Source: CATOSP01 sp965237775 (GTDB lineage: Bacteria > Chloroflexota > Dehalococcoidia > Lucifugimonadales > UBA3495). From it: a stretch of DNA of 64,000 bases. The DNA lies in contig OZ250155.1 in the NCBI GenBank assembly GCA_965237775.1, positions 3,906,001 to 3,970,000 of the forward strand, in the 5' to 3' direction. Positions within the stretch are counted from its first letter, which is position 1. Each line of letters starts with the position of its first letter. Position numbers and translations under genes: made by a program. Shown here one piece after another: positions 8,675-17,230 of this stretch. The notes beneath the pieces were generated by a model that searched no databases, was not told the origin of the DNA, and was given only the letters and a program-made list of their open reading frames with translations.

Positions 8675-10106
8675 GTAACTGTTCAGAGTTGAGGGGATGG
8701 ATTAGTTAAAACTTGCTTGGGAAGTTCGGTGCGTCGGGTCGTCGGTTATGTTAAATCAGGAGGATGGAGAACAAGGTAGACCTGAGGACGGCCAGCCGGG
8801 AGGCGCTGTTGGCGGTGATTGCGCGGCAGCAGGCGGTCATCGACGAGTTGCAGCGGCGGATAGCGGCGTTGGAAGGGGGTCTCAAGGGCAAAGGGCGGCC
8901 CGGAATGCCGGGCAACAAACCGGGTGCAAAGTCAGAGCCGGCCGAGAAGAAGGAGCCAAGAAAGCCCCGGCCCCACGGCTTTAGCCGTCGGCGCACGGTG
9001 GCGGCTCACCAGGTGGAACATGTCTTGGACTCCTGTCCGGAGTGTGGCACCGGGTTGGTTGGGGGTTGGCCGCAGCGGACTCGGGAAGTCATCGATATCC
9101 CAGTGGCTCCGGTGGAGGTCACGGAGCACGTTTTCGTGACCCGAGTCTGCCCAGTATGTGAACGGCGCCGGACCCCCAAGACGGACTTGGGCGGTGGGGT
9201 AATCGGTCGGGGACGGTTGGGAGCCAACTTGGTCTCATTGATCGCTGGCCTGCGGGAAGAGGGCCGGTTGCCCCTTCGGACCATCCAATGGTATCTGGAG
9301 ACCGTCCACCAGTTGCGCTTGAGCGTTGGGGGAATCACCCAGGTCCTCCACGGCGTGGCCCGGCAAGCCCAACCGGCGGTGGCCGAGGTGCTGGAACTAG
9401 TCCGGACCAGCCAGGTGGTGCACGCCGACGAGACCGGCTGGCGCCAGGAGGGGGCCAATGGCTATGTCTGGACCTTCTCCACTCCCACTGAGCGGTACTT
9501 CCTGCGCCGAGGCCGGAATAAGGAGGTGGTGGACGAGGCGCTGGGGGAGTCCTTCAGCGGGGTGTTGGTCAGCGATTTCTACGCTGCCTATAACCACTAC
9601 CCTGGCCTGAAGCAGCGGTGTTGGGCTCATCTGCTCCGGGACATCCATGACCTGAAGGCCCTCTACCCAGCAGACGCCAAGCTGGCCGGATGGGCGGCGG
9701 CAGTGCATGACCTCTACGCCCAGGCCAAGCGGTTCTCCCATCCTCAGGCAAGGAAACGCCGTCAGGCCCAACTGGAGTTGGAGCGGAAATTGTTGGCCTG
9801 CTGCCGACCCTTCCTTGATGACCCAGGGGCAGTCCAGGCCAAGCTCTGCCGGCGCATCCAGCGCTTCATCAAGGAGTTGTTCGTATTCGTAGCCGAACCG
9901 GCCGTCCCCTCGGAGAACAACGCCGCCGAGAGGAGCCTTCGTCACCTGGTGACCAGCCGCAAGATCAGCGGCGGCACCCGCTCAACCCAGGGCACCAACA
10001 CCAAGATGGCTCTCGCTTCCCTCTTCGGTACCTGGCGCGCCCGAGGATTGAATCCCCTCACCGCATGCCGCCAGTTGCTCACTTCCCCTCAACTCTGAAC
10101 ACTTAC
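8675..10106 (+). mobile_element. IS66-family insertion sequence, copy 2
   Basis: This 1432-bp copy has the same ends and gene as 4263-5694 and differs by one silent base seen by eye (A at 9144). It has its own target duplication CAACCAGG, so it is an independent insertion and not the result of duplicating the region between the copies. Confidence 0.95.
8764..10098 (+). CDS. IS66-family transposase (TnpC type), copy 2
   Basis: The 444-residue translation is identical to that of copy 1, with the same DDE residues (Asp222, Asp271, Glu384) and Cys pairs. The gene is intact. Near-identity of the two copies indicates recent transposition or gene conversion. Both copies face the same way and bound a 2972-bp segment (5703-8674 less the flanking repeats), forming a composite-like arrangement. 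Because each copy has its own matching duplication, this was not moved here as a composite transposon. Confidence 0.95.
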   Translation: MENKVDLRTASREALLAVIARQQAVIDELQRRIAALEGGLKGKGRPGMPGNKPGAKSEPAEKKEPRKPRPHGFSRRRTVAAHQVEHVLDSCPECGTGLVGGWPQRTREVIDIPVAPVEVTEHVFVTRVCPVCERRRTPKTDLGGGVIGRGRLGANLVSLIAGLREEGRLPLRTIQWYLETVHQLRLSVGGITQVLHGVARQAQPAVAEVLELVRTSQVVHADETGWRQEGANGYVWTFSTPTERYFLRRGRNKEVVDEALGESFSGVLVSDFYAAYNHYPGLKQRCWAHLLRDIHDLKALYPADAKLAGWAAAVHDLYAQAKRFSHPQARKRRQAQLELERKLLACCRPFLDDPGAVQAKLCRRIQRFIKELFVFVAEPAVPSENNAAERSLRHLVTSRKISGGTRSTQGTNTKMALASLFGTWRARGLNPLTACRQLLTSPQL

Positions 10107-10114
10107 CAACCAGG
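10107..10114. repeat. 8-bp target-site duplication, right of IS copy 2
   Basis: CAACCAGG matches 8667-8674. It lies 8 bp upstream of the start of the next gene, so the insertion displaced that gene's upstream region. Confidence 0.9.
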
Positions 10115-10122
10115 GTGAGCCA

Positions 10123-11289
10123 GTGACGGCAAAACCAGATACGAAAACGCTAACCGCCAATGAACTACTAGCCAGGGCCTCGGCCCTTTTGCCTGCGCTG
10201 AAGGAACGCGCGCCACGCACCGAAGAACTCCGGCGCGTCCCCGAGGAAACCGTCAAAGACCTCCTGGACTCCGGGCTCTACCATATCGGTGTGCCCAAGC
10301 GGTTCGGCGGACTGGACGTGGACTACGGCCTGGCGCTCGACGTGGCGGCGGAGCTTGGGCGGGGATGTCCTTCCACCTCGTGGTGCTACTGCCTCTGGGC
10401 TGCCCACGCCTGTCTGGTTGGCCATTGGCCGCTCGAGGCACAGGAGGAAGTATTCGGGGCAGGTCCCGACCCGCTCTGCTCTAGCTCCCTGAATGTCGGC
10501 AAGTCCACGACCGTGCAGGTGGACGGCGGCTACCGTGTGTCCGGTAGATGGGAGTTCTCCAGCGGGTGCGACTCAGCTAGCTGGTTGATGCTTGGTGTCT
10601 CCGGTATAGGGGAACGCAACTGGGTCCTCGTTCCGCAAGGCGAATTCCAGATCGTGGACACCTGGTTCGTCTCGGGCCTAAGGGGTAGCGGCAGCAAGGA
10701 CATCGTGGTCGATGACGTCTTCGTTCCCGCCCACCGTATGCTGGATGTGAGTACCGCGGGCGACGGCAATTGGACCGGGTGGGAAATACACGGTCAGACG
10801 CGGTATCGGATTCCCATTCCGGTCCTGCTGGGGTGGGACTTGGTCGGCCCCATGATCGGAGTTGCCAGGGGGATGATCGACGAGTTTACCGCCCGGACCA
10901 TCGGCACTTCTGGTCCTGGCAGGACCGCGGACTCCCCCGCAATCCACTTGCGGCTATCCGTGGCGTCCGCCGAGGCCGACGCTGCCCACGCCCTAATGAC
11001 GCAGGATATTCGTGAGATGTTCCAAAAGGCCGAAACTGGCCAGCGGTTCGGCTCCCTGGAGAGAGCGCGTTACCGGCGGGACAAAGCGTTCATCAGCCAG
11101 CTTTGCCTTCAGGCCGTGAACCGGTTATTTGACCTGAGCGGCGGTCATGCCCTGTTCGATTCGGTAGCCCTCCAGAGGTTCCACCGCGATGCCCAGGCCG
11201 TGGCCCACCGGGACGGGCTAATTATGGAGTTGGGCGGTCAGCAATACGGCAGGGTGGCGTTGGGACTCGACCCGGACGCCAATATCTAG
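10123..11289 (+). CDS. Acyl-CoA dehydrogenase-fold flavin monooxygenase (group D, HsaA/DszC-like)
   Basis: The 388-residue protein starts at GTG 10123. It has the acyl-CoA dehydrogenase N-terminal helical domain (LYHIGVPKRFGGLDVDY), the middle beta domain (GGYRVSGRWEFSSGCDSASW, WFVSGLRGSGSKDIVVDDVFVPAHR) and a C-terminal helical domain ending in the DLSGGHALFDS and QRFHRDAQAVAHRDG region. The SGG and H-R-D segments resemble the flavin-dependent hydroxylases of aromatics and steroids (HsaA, HpaB-like oxygenase partners, DszC) more than true acyl-CoA dehydrogenases. A partner flavin reductase is not adjacent. The substrate is unknown. IS copy 2 sits directly upstream. Confidence 0.8.
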   Translation: MTAKPDTKTLTANELLARASALLPALKERAPRTEELRRVPEETVKDLLDSGLYHIGVPKRFGGLDVDYGLALDVAAELGRGCPSTSWCYCLWAAHACLVGHWPLEAQEEVFGAGPDPLCSSSLNVGKSTTVQVDGGYRVSGRWEFSSGCDSASWLMLGVSGIGERNWVLVPQGEFQIVDTWFVSGLRGSGSKDIVVDDVFVPAHRMLDVSTAGDGNWTGWEIHGQTRYRIPIPVLLGWDLVGPMIGVARGMIDEFTARTIGTSGPGRTADSPAIHLRLSVASAEADAAHALMTQDIREMFQKAETGQRFGSLERARYRRDKAFISQLCLQAVNRLFDLSGGHALFDSVALQRFHRDAQAVAHRDGLIMELGGQQYGRVALGLDPDANI

Positions 11290-11322
11290 CCGTGCTAACG
11301 GTGTGGAAGGAATAACCACCCT

Positions 11323-12417
11323 TTACCGGTACAAGTTACTCAGCCAGGCCAGCTTGCCGGGCCGGAACTCCTTGTCTCTGAACCCCGGAAAGTCGGCGCT
11401 GTAACGGTAGGCGCGGAACACGCGGTTGGCATAACCAAACCGGTCGTCGTAGCCATAAAACGGGTTGGTGTAGTCCCAAACGATCTCCCCCTCGCGTGTG
11501 ATCTCGAATATCCGCCCGATCATACCCTCGCAGACCAACGTGTTGCCGTTGGGTTGCCTTTGGGCGCCGCTGATGAAAGCGCTAAAGAAGTCCCATCCCG
11601 GCCTGGCCTTGTATTCCCATTTGATCTCGCCGCTGGACGGTTCCACTTCTATGACCCTGGAACTGGGAGTTGAAGCCGTGATTGCGTGCCAGCCATTGTC
11701 GAAGATCAGGATCGAACCGTCGTCGAGCAGCGTGGGATCGTGCTGGTGGCCGAGAACGTCCTTGCCCCACTTCCAGTTGAACTTGCCGGTGGCTTTGTCC
11801 ACGATTCCCACGGTATCGAGAAGCCGGAAACTGGTCAGAATGTTGCCGTCGGGAAGCACGTTGCAAGTATTGCAGTGAGTCCATTCGTCCCTGTTGTGAA
11901 TGGGACAGATTGAGTCCAGCTCTGGGTCCAGATGATCGTAACCATGCCACTCCCAGACCGAGTCGCCCAAGGGAGTGACCTCCCGGAAGTAGTCACACCA
12001 CAGGCCGCCGCCGTCACCCGAACCCGGTTTGCCGCCCTTAACGCAGTCCGATATTTCCAGGGGGGTCCTCTCCCAGCCTAGCACCATGGTGTTGCCGTTG
12101 GGCAACCGGGTGAAATCGTGGTGCATGGTGGGCTCCTCGTACTGCCAAACTACGTTGCCTTCCCAGTCATACTCCGTGATCACCCCGCCCCGTCCACCGA
12201 AGGTCACCGGCCCCTTATCGGTACGCCCCGAAATGATCAGGTTCCCATTCTCCAGCAGGTATCCGTAGTCGCCGGGTTGGTAGGGGAGTTCCCACCGGTG
12301 GACGAAATTGCCCTGCATATCAATGAGGTAGGCGTTCTTGGTTTCCAGAGGGGTAAATAATGTGTAGCCGTCAGAGGTCTTGTCAGGTTTATTGACCGAT
12401 AGTCCTCGTCCACGCAT
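11323..12417 (-). CDS. Arylsulfotransferase-like (ASST family) beta-propeller protein
   Basis: The 364-residue protein has repeated propeller blades of the type LLENGNLIISG, TRLPNGNTMVLGW, NVLPDGNILTSF and LDDGSILIFDNG, as in the arylsulfotransferase families. Conserved His pairs occur in MHHDFTRLPNGN and GHQHDPTLLDDGS, positions that in ASST enzymes include the catalytic His region. No signal peptide is visible, although known ASSTs are periplasmic, so the enzymatic role is uncertain. The gene is divergent from the DUF1800/DUF1501 module with a 248-bp gap that contains the module's likely promoter. Confidence 0.75.
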   Translation of the reverse strand: MRGRGLSVNKPDKTSDGYTLFTPLETKNAYLIDMQGNFVHRWELPYQPGDYGYLLENGNLIISGRTDKGPVTFGGRGGVITEYDWEGNVVWQYEEPTMHHDFTRLPNGNTMVLGWERTPLEISDCVKGGKPGSGDGGGLWCDYFREVTPLGDSVWEWHGYDHLDPELDSICPIHNRDEWTHCNTCNVLPDGNILTSFRLLDTVGIVDKATGKFNWKWGKDVLGHQHDPTLLDDGSILIFDNGWHAITASTPSSRVIEVEPSSGEIKWEYKARPGWDFFSAFISGAQRQPNGNTLVCEGMIGRIFEITREGEIVWDYTNPFYGYDDRFGYANRVFRAYRYSADFPGFRDKEFRPGKLAWLSNLYR

Positions 12418-12538
12418 CGGGGCTCACTCCTAACTTGGATATCGCCGGTCGGTTCCGTCGGCGGGCCGTGGGCATTCTATTGGGGCCGTCTCCACGTCGT
12501 CAAGAAGTCGCGAATTTAGGAATGCGGCCCGAATATTG

Positions 12539-12567
12539 TTGACACAGCTTACCGGATTCAGGACAAT
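12539..12567 (+). promoter_or_regulatory. Candidate sigma-70 promoter for the first DUF1800/DUF1501 module
   Basis: TTGACA at 12539-12544 is followed, after 17 nt, by GACAAT at 12562-12567 (4 of 6 matches to the -10 consensus). It is 98 nt upstream of the DUF1800 start. Confidence 0.5.
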
Positions 12568-12665
12568 TGGGGTCAAGTCCCGTACACCGGGGCTTCAGGT
12601 TCTTGGCCTCGTTTCCCGGCTTTGGCACGAGCCGGGACCATCTCGCAGTAATTGGAGGAAAGGCA

Positions 12666-14069
12666 ATGTCAGACAACGATATCGCCCTGATGGGTCACCT
12701 GATGCGCCGGGCCGGATTTGGCGCGACCCGCGAGGAAATCGAAGCGCGGGCGGCGAAGGGTTACGAAGCGACTGTCGAAGAGTTGCTAAACCCCGAAGGA
12801 CAGGAAGCCGTTGACCCGCTGGAGCTGCAGCGGTACCAAGGTTGGACCTGGAAGCCTGGCACAGTCCAGGGCATGGGCGCGGCCGAGTGGATGTACTATC
12901 TTCTGAACTCCAAGCGGCCCCTGGAAGAGAAGATGACCCTCTTCTGGCACCAGGTGTTCGCCACCGGCGTTTCCAAGGTAGACCACTACGACGAGTTAAA
13001 CGATCAGATCATCCTGTTCCGGGAACACGGTCTGAGCAACTACAAGCGGCTTTTGCTCGCCCTGGCCCGGGACCCGGCCATGCTCTATTGGCTGGACAAC
13101 AACGAGAACCATAGGGACGCGGTCAACGAAAACTGGGGCCGCGAGCTTCTGGAACTGTTCACCATGGGTGTGGGCAATTACACCGAGGTTGATGTCCGCG
13201 AGTGTTCGCGCGCCTTCACCGGCTGGACAATCACCCCGAAACTGGCGAGGTTCCCCATGGGCCGGTTCGATTGGTTCTTCCAGTACAAGGAGGAGGACCA
13301 CGACGACACGGAGAAGACCTTCCTGGGCGAGACTGGCAACTTCGACGGTGAGGACATCTTAAACATTGTCTGCCAGCAGCCCGCCACTGCCGAGTTTATC
13401 GCCAGGCACCTTTACAACTTCTTTGTCGCCGACGAAGCGCAGGTCCCCGCCTGGGCCGTGACTCCCCCCAAGGACCAGGACGCCATCGAGCTCTTGGCCG
13501 ACACGCTGATGGAATCCGACTACGATATCAGGGCCACCCTTAAGGTCCTGTTCAACTCCGACTTCTTCAAGAACGCCCGCTTTTCCAGGCTGAAGAGCCC
13601 CACCGAAGTGGTCGTTGGCACCCTCCGCCTGGTGGGCGGCGCGGAGTTCCCAGCTCCTGGCTTGGGCGACCTCTCCCGCCAGCCCTGCTACATGGGCCAA
13701 GACCTGCTCAACCCCCCCAGCGTCGAGGGTTGGCACACCGGCGTCGAGTGGATCAACTCCGGCTCCCTCATGCGCCGCGTCAACTTCACCGCCGACCTCA
13801 TCGGCGACACCCAGCGCCCTGGCATCCAGACCATGATCAACCGCCTCAAGGGACAGAACGCCACTTCCCCCGAGCAGTTGGTGGATAGCTGCCTCGACTT
13901 GCTGGGTCCCCTGGAAGTCGCTGACGAGAGCCGCAAGGAGCTTGTCGACTTCGTCTCCGAAGCCGGGAACGCCAACTGGAACTCCGACGACGCCGTGGCC
14001 GCATCGACCGAGCGGGTCGGCGAGTTGCTCCAGTTGATAGTGTCCCTGCGCGAGTACCAATACGCTTAA
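12666..14069 (+). CDS. DUF1800 protein, module A
   Basis: The protein has 467 residues from ATG 12666, which is preceded by GGAGGAA. It belongs to the DUF1800 family: LMRRAGFGATREEIE at the N-terminus, LFWHQVFATG, WLDNNENHRDAVNENWG and RELLELFTMGVGNYTEVDV, then RAFTGWT, LLNPPSVEGWHTGVEWIN near the C-terminus. DUF1800 proteins are almost always next to DUF1501 genes, as here, but their activity is unknown. No signal peptide is seen. The same motifs recur in the module B protein at 34588-36027, so the two are paralogs. A 12-bp hairpin follows before the small membrane protein. Confidence 0.9.
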   Translation: MSDNDIALMGHLMRRAGFGATREEIEARAAKGYEATVEELLNPEGQEAVDPLELQRYQGWTWKPGTVQGMGAAEWMYYLLNSKRPLEEKMTLFWHQVFATGVSKVDHYDELNDQIILFREHGLSNYKRLLLALARDPAMLYWLDNNENHRDAVNENWGRELLELFTMGVGNYTEVDVRECSRAFTGWTITPKLARFPMGRFDWFFQYKEEDHDDTEKTFLGETGNFDGEDILNIVCQQPATAEFIARHLYNFFVADEAQVPAWAVTPPKDQDAIELLADTLMESDYDIRATLKVLFNSDFFKNARFSRLKSPTEVVVGTLRLVGGAEFPAPGLGDLSRQPCYMGQDLLNPPSVEGWHTGVEWINSGSLMRRVNFTADLIGDTQRPGIQTMINRLKGQNATSPEQLVDSCLDLLGPLEVADESRKELVDFVSEAGNANWNSDDAVAASTERVGELLQLIVSLREYQYA

Positions 14070-14094
14070 GTAGATACGTGTCTACCAGGAAACA

Positions 14095-14124
14095 GCGGGG
14101 AATGGTCACGCAACCATTCCCCGC
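14095..14124. terminator. Hairpin after DUF1800 gene A
   Basis: The perfect 12-bp stem GCGGGGAATGGT / ACCATTCCCCGC has a 6-nt loop and no T-run after it. It may be an attenuator or processing site within the operon rather than a full terminator. Confidence 0.5.
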
Positions 14125-14132
14125 GCCCTGAA

Positions 14133-14549
14133 GTGCGGAACCGACAAAGAGTACCTACATGGAGTGTCCCGCAAAGCTGGCAATCGCTTTACCTGGGCTT
14201 GTTCAGCCTACAATTTCTCACCGTCTTTGGACTGATTGCATGGCATGAGATAAACTCTAAAGGTAACCTTCCTTGGCCCGACACACTGCTAGCCATAGGT
14301 CAAGGACTGAGCTCTCTAACCATTGGAATAGCGGCGAACAGCATTGTATTAACGGAGGGCTGGATGGTACTGGCAGCATGGTACATGGAGAGACAGGAGA
14401 AAAAGCGTAGACGCGAACGCGCAGAAGCGGTCGCTGAAGTCCAGTCAAAATGGGAAGAGTGGAACCGGCGAAGAGAAGCGGCGGCGGCGGCGAATGAGGA
14501 ATTCACCGAACCGCCACCTTCGATGAATGATAAAGGCGATATATCTTGA
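14133..14549 (+). CDS. Small membrane protein of unknown function, module A
   Basis: This 138-residue protein (GTG start) is not assigned to a known family. It has one hydrophobic helix (about 19-38, LYLGLFSLQFLTVFGLIAW), then IGQGLSSL, a second hydrophobic helix (about 56-81) and a highly charged helical tail rich in Glu and Arg that is probably a coiled coil. The layout and the IGQG motif recur in the 129-residue protein at 34126-34515, which also sits beside DUF1800 and DUF1501 genes. It lies between DUF1800 and DUF1501 and overlaps the longest open frame of the latter. It may anchor module proteins to the membrane; this is inference. Confidence 0.65.
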   Translation: MRNRQRVPTWSVPQSWQSLYLGLFSLQFLTVFGLIAWHEINSKGNLPWPDTLLAIGQGLSSLTIGIAANSIVLTEGWMVLAAWYMERQEKKRRRERAEAVAEVQSKWEEWNRRREAAAAANEEFTEPPPSMNDKGDIS

Positions 14550-14574
14550 CTCAGCTTACGGAGGAAAGCGAACA

Positions 14575-15705
14575 ATGACCCAGTCCAATAAAGACCCGGT
14601 CATCGTTGTCCTGCAAATGACCGGCGGCAACGACTACCTGAACACCATCATTCCCTATTCCAACCCCCTCTACAGGGAGAACCGCCCCGTTGTCGGCGTC
14701 CCTGAAGAGCGCGTCCTGCCCCTGGATGACAAGATCGGCTTCCATCCCGAGATGGGTCCCATCAAGTCCCTCTACGACCAGGGCAGCGTCGCCGTCATCC
14801 ACGGCGTAGGCTACGCCAACTCCCCGCGCTCCCACTTCCGCTCCATGGACATCTGGCATACCTGCGAGCCGGACAAGCTGGGCACCGAGGGCTGGTTGGG
14901 CCGCGCTAGCCGCGAGATCGATCCCAACAAGGAGAACGTCCTCACCACCGTCTCCTTCGGCCCTTCCCTCTTCCGCGCCCTGGCCATGCCTGGCGTCCCC
15001 GTCGCCTGCGTCGACGACCTGGAGTCCTATGGCCTCCTCCCGGGCATCACCGAGACCCAACAGCGTTCCAAGATCCTGGACCGCTTCGCCCGCCTCTACT
15101 CCCCGGTCATGGGCTCCTCCGCCGTCATGGACTACTTGGGCCAGACCGGCCTCGACACCCTGGAGGGCGCGGACATACTCAAGGAAGCCCCCAGGATGTA
15201 CTCCTCCACCGTCGAGTATCCGGACACCACCATCGCCGCCAAGCTCAAGGGAATCTCGCAGATTCACCAGGCCGGCTTCGGCACCCGCATCCTCTACTGC
15301 GACCACGGCTCCTTCGACTCCCACTCCAACCAGACCGGTATGCACGACAAGCTCTGGAAGGACGTCTCCGAAGCCGTCGAGTGTTTCTTCGATGACCTCA
15401 GAGAGCACGACGCCTCGGACAACGTGGTAATGCTGCTCTTCACCGAGTTCGGACGCCGCACCCACGACAACGGCTCCGGCACCGACCACGGAGCCGGCGG
15501 CGGCGCATTCGTCATCGGAGACCCCGTCAAGGGCGGCCAGTACTCCGAGATGCCTTCCCTCGCTGCCAAGGACCTGGAGCAGGGCGACGTGGTACCAAAC
15601 CACGACTTCCGCGGCATCTATTCCGTCCTGCTCGAGGACTGGATGGGCCTCGACGCCAAGCCCCTGGTCGAAGGCTCCTTCGAAAAGCTCCCCTTCCTGG
15701 GTTAA
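14575..15705 (+). CDS. DUF1501 protein (sulfatase/alkaline phosphatase-like fold), module A
   Basis: The protein has 376 residues from ATG 14575, preceded by GGAGGAAAG. DUF1501 signatures are VLQMTGGNDYLNTIIPY, YANSPRSHFRSMDIWHT, DHGSFDSHSNQ and TEFGRRTHDNGSGTDHGAGGGAFVIGD. The fold is related to alkaline phosphatase and sulfatase, with Asp/His clusters that could bind metal, but no substrate is known. Many DUF1501 proteins carry a Tat signal; this one starts directly at the first core strand and has none. The neighbours are DUF1800, the small membrane protein and an NHL propeller, all on the same strand. Confidence 0.9.
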   Translation: MTQSNKDPVIVVLQMTGGNDYLNTIIPYSNPLYRENRPVVGVPEERVLPLDDKIGFHPEMGPIKSLYDQGSVAVIHGVGYANSPRSHFRSMDIWHTCEPDKLGTEGWLGRASREIDPNKENVLTTVSFGPSLFRALAMPGVPVACVDDLESYGLLPGITETQQRSKILDRFARLYSPVMGSSAVMDYLGQTGLDTLEGADILKEAPRMYSSTVEYPDTTIAAKLKGISQIHQAGFGTRILYCDHGSFDSHSNQTGMHDKLWKDVSEAVECFFDDLREHDASDNVVMLLFTEFGRRTHDNGSGTDHGAGGGAFVIGDPVKGGQYSEMPSLAAKDLEQGDVVPNHDFRGIYSVLLEDWMGLDAKPLVEGSFEKLPFLG

Positions 15706-15720
15706 ATCACTCGCCTACAC

Positions 15721-15744
15721 GCGCCGGTATAATCTTACCGGCGC
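15721..15744. terminator. Hairpin between DUF1501 and NHL genes
   Basis: The 9-bp stem GCGCCGGTA / TACCGGCGC has the 6-nt loop TAATCT. There is no T-run, so it could be an internal attenuator. Confidence 0.5.
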
Positions 15745-15776
15745 GCCCATCTTTCTGAAACCAACGGAGGACTACC

Positions 15777-16811
15777 ATGCTTACGCGAACGGTGGCCGGA
15801 AGGACGTTCGACTACAGCCACGCCGTGGGCGGACGTTACATAGGCCAACCTTGCAGCTTGGCCGTAGGTTCGGGCAACACGGTCTTCGTGCTGCTACGTG
15901 GCGGCGAGAACATCAGCGACGTCCCTTGGAACAAGACCGGGACCGGTTCCAGGGTCGCCCGCCTGTCCATCCCTGAAACCGTCGGCGATGAAGAGTTCAT
16001 CGGCGAGTCCGGGACCTACGGCAATGGTGATGGCGAGTACATCTGGCCCACGGCCATTGCCCTGGACAGCAAAGAGAATGTCTACATTACCGACGAATGG
16101 ATGAACCGCATTTCCGTGACCGATAAGGAAGGGACATTCATTCGCTCTTGGGGTTCGGCCGGCAACGGTGACGGCGAGTTCAATCGCCCGTCTGGAATCG
16201 TGGTAGACGCGGAAGAAAACCTTTACATTGTGGACAGCCTCAACCACCGCGTCCAGAAAATGACTAAGGACGGCAAGTTCCTGGCCAAGTTTGGAGGGTT
16301 CGGCAGCGGCCCCGGTGAACTTAACTCCCCCTGGGGCATCGCCCTCGACCATGACGGGAACGTCTACGTTGCCGACCACAAGAACGACCGCGTCCAAAAA
16401 TTTACCGGAAGCGGCGAGTACCTGGCGACCTTCGGCAGCTCAGGGACGGGCCGCGGCGAGCTCAACCGTCCCACCGACGTTGCCGTCGACCCCGACGGAG
16501 ATGTGTACATCTGCGACTGGGCCAATGACCGGGTCCAGGCATACGCCCCCGACGGCGAGTACATGACCACTTTCATCGGGGACGCACAACAACTAGCCAA
16601 GTGGCACCAGATGACCGTTGACGCCAATAACGACGTGATCAAGGCGAGGCGGAGAGTCACCACCCTCGAACCCGAATGGCGTTTCGCAATGCCCCGCGCC
16701 GTCGCCTTCGACGAGGAAAAAGGCCGGCTCATGGTGGCCGACACCCAGCGCGGACGCATCCAGATCTACAACAAGCTCAAGGACTACCTGGAACCCCAGT
16801 TCAACCTGTAA
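15777..16811 (+). CDS. NHL-repeat beta-propeller protein, module A
   Basis: The 344-residue protein starts at ATG 15777 after GGAGGAC. It contains at least five NHL repeats of the form F-N-R-P-S-G-I-V-V-D-x-x-x-N-L-Y-I-V-D-x-x-N-H-R-V-Q between about 75 and 270. A non-repeat segment (about 265-300, IGDAQQLAKWHQMTVD onward) precedes a last blade. The same insertion occurs in the module B paralog (36064-37092). NHL propellers usually bind proteins, RNA or ligands; some are lyases. No signal peptide is visible. It closes the module A gene run. Confidence 0.85.
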   Translation: MLTRTVAGRTFDYSHAVGGRYIGQPCSLAVGSGNTVFVLLRGGENISDVPWNKTGTGSRVARLSIPETVGDEEFIGESGTYGNGDGEYIWPTAIALDSKENVYITDEWMNRISVTDKEGTFIRSWGSAGNGDGEFNRPSGIVVDAEENLYIVDSLNHRVQKMTKDGKFLAKFGGFGSGPGELNSPWGIALDHDGNVYVADHKNDRVQKFTGSGEYLATFGSSGTGRGELNRPTDVAVDPDGDVYICDWANDRVQAYAPDGEYMTTFIGDAQQLAKWHQMTVDANNDVIKARRRVTTLEPEWRFAMPRAVAFDEEKGRLMVADTQRGRIQIYNKLKDYLEPQFNL

Positions 16812-16837
16812 CAACTCGAGGATTCCAGCGCCAAAAT

Positions 16838-16880
16838 CGCGTCCCCGGACATGCCTTCACGGCATCTGATCGGGGACGCG
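16838..16880. terminator. Hairpin after the module A NHL gene
   Basis: The arms CGCGTCCCCG (16838-16847) and CGGGGACGCG (16871-16880) enclose a second stem ATGCC/GGCAT. It marks the probable end of the module A transcript; only a short T-run follows. Confidence 0.6.
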
Positions 16881-16906
16881 AAGTTTGTCTGGTTGGAGCG
16901 CTAACA

Positions 16907-17230
16907 GTGGACTCGCAGACGGCACAACAATACGTGGAAACGGCCAGGGAGCAGCCCGACATCCTCTGCGCCGATGTGCCGCTCGAAGTCCTGGAGGCGG
17001 CCACCGACGACGACTACGAACCATCCCCCTTCATCCAAGAGTACCTGGAAGCCGGGCACCGGCAATGGCTGATCCGGAAACAGGGAAGGGTCCGCAAGAG
17101 CGACCAGATGCTCAAAAACGCGGTGGTGGTTCTCTGGGTCCGCGCCACCCGCCTCTACAACAACCGCAGCCTAAGCCGCCTTGATCCCGACGAGACCAAG
17201 CCCTTCTTCAGCGACGAGGGGCTTTACTAA
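16907..17230 (+). CDS. Hypothetical protein, 107 residues
   Basis: No family is recognised. GTG 16907 is chosen because GGAG lies about 9 nt upstream and because the hairpin separates it from the NHL gene; the open frame extends further upstream without sense. The sequence is hydrophilic, with no membrane helix or signal peptide. It has an acidic centre (ATDDDYEPSPF) and a basic stretch (IRKQGRVRKSDQMLKNA). Its TAA (17228-17230) overlaps the TAG of the convergent HAD gene by two bases. Confidence 0.6.
   Translation: MDSQTAQQYVETAREQPDILCADVPLEVLEAATDDDYEPSPFIQEYLEAGHRQWLIRKQGRVRKSDQMLKNAVVVLWVRATRLYNNRSLSRLDPDETKPFFSDEGLY

Noticed and set aside
13359..14060. 233-codon minus-strand open frame over the DUF1800 gene
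   Set aside because: Antisense shadow with no recognisable domain.
14551..15603. Long minus-strand open frame (350 codons) across the DUF1501 gene
   Set aside because: It lies wholly antisense to a well-supported DUF1501 gene, is low-complexity Val/Gly/Ala/Asp-rich, and follows from the GC-rich codon use of the real gene.
15730..15735. Promoter -10 box (GTATAATC) upstream of the module A NHL gene
   Set aside because: The TATAAT-like sequence forms the loop and part of the stem of a 9-bp hairpin and lacks a -35 box.
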